Positions 60,890 to 64,000 of a stretch of DNA of 64,000 bases are shown one piece after another. The first letter of the stretch is position 1; every line of letters starts with the position of its first letter. Location of the stretch: the NCBI GenBank assembly GCA_027574665.1, contig CM050657.1:19021700-19085699 (forward strand), given 5' to 3'. Origin of the DNA: Rhynochetos jubatus. Taxonomy: Eukaryota; Chordata; Aves; Eurypygiformes; Rhynochetidae. The position numbers were made by a program, and so were the translations under genes. The notes below the pieces were generated by a model, which saw nothing but the letters and a program-made list of their open reading frames with translations, had not been told where the DNA came from and ran no database searches.

Positions 60890-61030
60890 TGGGCATTGCC
60901 CTCTTTCAAACCCTGCATTGGAGATTAATGAAGTCGCTTATGATGAATCACCATCTATTTAATAGTTCCAGTACAGAGACATTGTTAATGATTGATAAAT
61001 TTGCTTTAAAGTTCTAGCCCACATCCACAA
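60890..61030. promoter_or_regulatory. Candidate regulatory stretch with SOX and PBX-HOX words
   Basis: ATTGTT (60981-60986), a SOX-type core, is followed at 60989-60996 by TGATTGAT, the consensus for PBX-HOX heterodimers. GATTAATG, GTCGCTTATGATG and TAATAG words lie upstream. There is no coding frame. A cluster of this kind is typical of conserved developmental enhancers, but this is inference. Confidence 0.28.
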
Positions 61031-61532
61031 AAGCAGCAATAACTATTTTGTATATATACACACATGTTTATAAGCTTAGCCAGTAGCCAATAATGAATAA
61101 GGCCTGACATACACTTCAGAATCACACAGCATTAGGGTCCTTTCTTCCCCCTAGAGCTTGTATATTTTATGACTTTTCCTGTTTTAATAGCATAGCTGTA
61201 AAGCACCATGGGCCTTTGTAGAAAAACACTATCAACATTCACACTATTAAAAGCATTACAGGTTACTGCAAAATTTATTTACATTGCTATTATCTCTCTT
61301 TAAAAGATTAAATGTGTTATGTTCCCTGGTTTGGAGTGAGCGGGGCATCAGATCTAGCACCTTGTGATAGATCAAGCAGAAGGCTGTGACAGCCACAGCT
61401 GAGGGAGTCACCCTATCTTTTCCTTTTTTCCTTGAAGTGAGAGAATAACAAGTAGCAGCCCCCTATTTGGAAAGAAGCCTTCATGGATCTATGCAGGGAC
61501 ATATTTGTTATCTTTGTCCCTCGAGTAACCTG
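61031..61532. other. Unique non-coding sequence
   Basis: No gene or repeat was recognised. Confidence 0.5.
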
Positions 61533-61554
61533 TATGCCATAATATTATGGCATA
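61533..61554. repeat. Perfect 22-bp palindrome
   Basis: The half-site TATGCCATAAT is followed immediately by its exact reverse complement ATTATGGCATA with no spacer. Such a spacer-free palindrome can bind a symmetric protein dimer or extrude as a short cruciform. It is not bordered by a duplication. Confidence 0.9.
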
Positions 61555-64000
61555 TAAATCATGTAACAAGCTACTACCATGTACATGTTCTGGTTTTGCT
61601 GCAATTAGGCTTCCAGAGAAAACAAAGCATTTTATGCTGAATATATTGATGTCATCAAGCTGGTTTATAAGGAAAGAGCATCCCCCTTCACAAAAGTCAG
61701 CAGCAAAACCAGCATTACCTTCACCAACAAATGACTCTACACATTACAAAAGGAGGTACAAAAATCTATGCTTTTTCCTCTGGCTTAACAGAGAGAGAAA
61801 TCTAGATGAAAACTTTTTAAGACTTGATATTTATGGTCTTATAGCAGCTATAAGGAAGGAGAGGTTTGTGAGGAAAATAAACTTACAAGATTGGAGGTCA
61901 TCTGACAAATGTGTAAGGATGCCAACTGCATACCAGTTCGTAATACACAGGCACATGTATATCAACCAGGAAGTTAATTCTGTAAATACATTTTAAAGTC
62001 ACTACCTCTGAACACTTAATTTACTTCAATGCTCAGCCACAATTTATTTATAAACTTCATAAATATGAAGCATTGGGAAAAGCAGGTCAACATAAATTAT
62101 TCTTCCATCTATAACCACATCAAAAAGTAGATGAACATATATTCTTAGCTTTATATACATTTTGCATTAGTTACCCTCAACAATTTGATGACCATGTGTT
62201 CGTAGGTTATCAACAGGGTTTTTTTAAAACCAAAAAAAATAGGAAACAGTAATTAACAGGACCTTCAGATAGGAAAGCATCCCCTTTACAACTGAAGTAC
62301 AAGCAAGAGGGATGGTGTTGTTAAAGTCAGCTTCAACTTGTTTGATATCTGGAATCAAAGAAATAAAACACAGCCTACAATCCATGGTTGTTTCTGTTAC
62401 ATTAGAAAAGCTGTATTTTTCCATTTGGAAAGGTAATTGTTGATATGGTCGCCTGCAAGATTTAAAGTCTATTCTCTGTCAAAAGACCCAATGTTCCTTC
62501 CACTGAGGTTAATGGCGCAACTAAAAAAAAAAAGTTGTTATTTTTTCTATACAGTCTCTTTATCCACAGGACCAGAGATGAAAGAGACAGGAAAAACACA
62601 CCTTCTTTCCAATATTTGGAACTATAAAATACTAAACATTATCCAATTGTTTTCAGTTGCTGTATTTTTAAGGCTGAGTCTCAATTCTGTATGTGAAAGA
62701 AAATATCACCTTACATCCTGCATCAGAAACAACCTCTACTAACACACTCCTGCCAAGTGCTTTTGTTTCAGAGGGAAAGCATATATTACTAAACACAAAT
62801 CACTGAGTTACATATATTGTCTCCCCTAATCTGAGCATACAACTGTTGTTACATGCTTCACAGCAAAGGAAGAAGCTGAAACCACGTTAGGAAGATTATT
62901 TTCACCATGACAACTCTTGCAGGAACATTTTTTTCTGGCCAGACATCGAGGGAGCTAACCTCTTTTGGGGGACACCATAGGAGTACGTGGAACTACCTCT
63001 CCATTGATCAATATTTGTCTTTGTTTCTGGTTTTGTCACTTTGCCTGCCTTTAAGATAATTTGCAATTGGAGAGAAAGGTCTACAAATTTCCAAGTCCTA
63101 GGTGCATTTCCCTGCAGCATATTCAGTTTATAGCTCTTCGAGAGGTTTCATATGCCAAAAATCTTGCCGGCTGTTTTCAACTATTTCATGTAGGCTAATA
63201 GAAGTTTTAGTTCTCCCTACAAACCTTGACTGGAAAGAACTCTTGGAAAATGAGAGTCAGAACTTTGTCTTGCCATCCCTCCTTCAGCAGATGATTTATA
63301 TTCAGGGAGCTCATGCATATTTAATAATATGGTTCAAATGTTAACCTAAAAGCAGAATAGGATTTTCCCCTTCTCTCAAGTTTGATCCCTTGTGTATTTT
63401 GTCTGGTTTTCAGGGGACAGAAGCTGGTATAGAAATTTGAAATCTCCTTGCACTGACTTGTTCCGTGAAGAAATCATTCCCGAAGTTCATTCCACAAATC
63501 ACTTAAACCCAGGATCTTTCACAAGTTGAGAACAATGAAGTTGATTTGTATACAAAAGAATAGCTAGTCATAAAACATGAAAGATACGGTCTGGACAGTT
63601 TTCCTGAAATCATAAATTATATTTCAGCAGCTTCATAGGAAAAATCCAGGTATCTCTCCAAGCACTAGTTTTCTTGTAGGCATACAGACTAGAAAGTTCC
63701 ATTGAAACAAAACTGCTTTGACCCTCTGTTCTTGCTTTAAAATTTCTATATGCAAAAAGTTCAATATATCGAAAAGGAGCACTGTGAGCTTCTCACAAAG
63801 GCATGGACAATGAGGGGAAAAAATACAGTACTGAATCAGAAATACAGCCTCTATAGCCACTGCAGTATGCAGCAGGATTATACTATTCTTGAGAAAGCCA
63901 TTTCACAAGGAAATGTGAAACATTCTGTTAGATGCAAAAATATATCATACTGCTTGTCCATCATTTGCTCCTGCTGGAAGAGCCCTTCCACTTTGCCAAC
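61555..64000. other. Unique AT-rich non-coding sequence
   Basis: No gene or mobile element was recognised. The plus-strand frame at 61547-61996 (149 codons) is the longest in the AT-rich part. It has no domain, no signal peptide and no coding bias that I can see, so it is left as a chance frame. Confidence 0.5.

Noticed and set aside
61547-61996. 149-codon plus-strand frame
   Set aside because: The longest AT-region frame, but it has no domain, no plausible splice context and no signal peptide.
1-64000. tRNA, rRNA, CRISPR array or bacterial operon signals
   Set aside because: Nothing with the required structure was seen. No tRNA A/B-box pair with a cloverleaf, no regularly spaced direct repeats, and no ribosome-binding-site-led gene series.

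Overview
The window looks like vertebrate nuclear DNA, most likely from a bird. The main evidence is a truncated CR1 LINE on the minus strand (about 12066-12563). It has the avian CR1 3' end, including the ATTCTATG-type tail. A second line of evidence is an avian-type ERVL-like solo LTR (8416-9171) with a perfect 5-bp target-site duplication. Together these young or middle-aged repeats fill only about 2% of the window, and most of the rest is AT-rich single-copy sequence. I found no bacterial-style gene organisation, no tRNA or rRNA, no CRISPR array and no open reading frame that I can defend as a complete protein-coding gene. The open frames present are short, have no recognisable domains, and are what chance gives in AT-rich DNA, in the CpG-rich patch or antisense to CR1.

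Layout. 1-8410 is AT-rich non-coding DNA. It holds a GC-elevated, motif-dense patch at 6380-6780 (possible enhancer), an AT low-complexity tract (6776-6892) and a perfect hairpin (8038-8064). 8411-9176 is the solo LTR with its duplication, followed by a second perfect hairpin (9187-9210). 9211-12065 is unique sequence with two A-tracts. 12066-12563 is CR1, then an AT/GATA-rich simple repeat. 12650-27240 is featureless single-copy DNA. 27240-28160 looks like a possible conserved non-coding block interrupted by a T9-G19 homopolymer. 28160-45260 is mostly unique DNA with a few possible ancient SINE or palindromic repeat relics (35715-35765, 37690-37830, 41530-41580).

45270-47800 is the most gene-like part. 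A CpG-rich zone has two dense cores (45770-46060 and 46960-47420), GC boxes, an inverted pair of CRE half-sites, a C25 tract, and good splice-donor matches on both strands (minus at 46521/46520, plus at 47786/47787). The simplest reading is a CpG-island promoter with an untranslated or barely coding first exon, probably of a gene or lncRNA whose remaining exons lie outside the window or were not recognisable. I could not name the gene. 47800-64000 returns to AT-rich DNA. It has several motif-rich stretches that could be conserved regulatory elements (53060-53230, 53930-54250, 59290-59480, 60890-61030), two possible old repeat tails near 56.0-56.3 kb, and a perfect 22-bp palindrome (61533-61554).

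Overall this reads as a gene desert or very large intron or flank beside one CpG-island promoter, a layout typical of developmental regulatory landscapes. I found no convincing novel multi-gene system. Conservation and transcription could not be tested here, so every enhancer or exon statement is inference.
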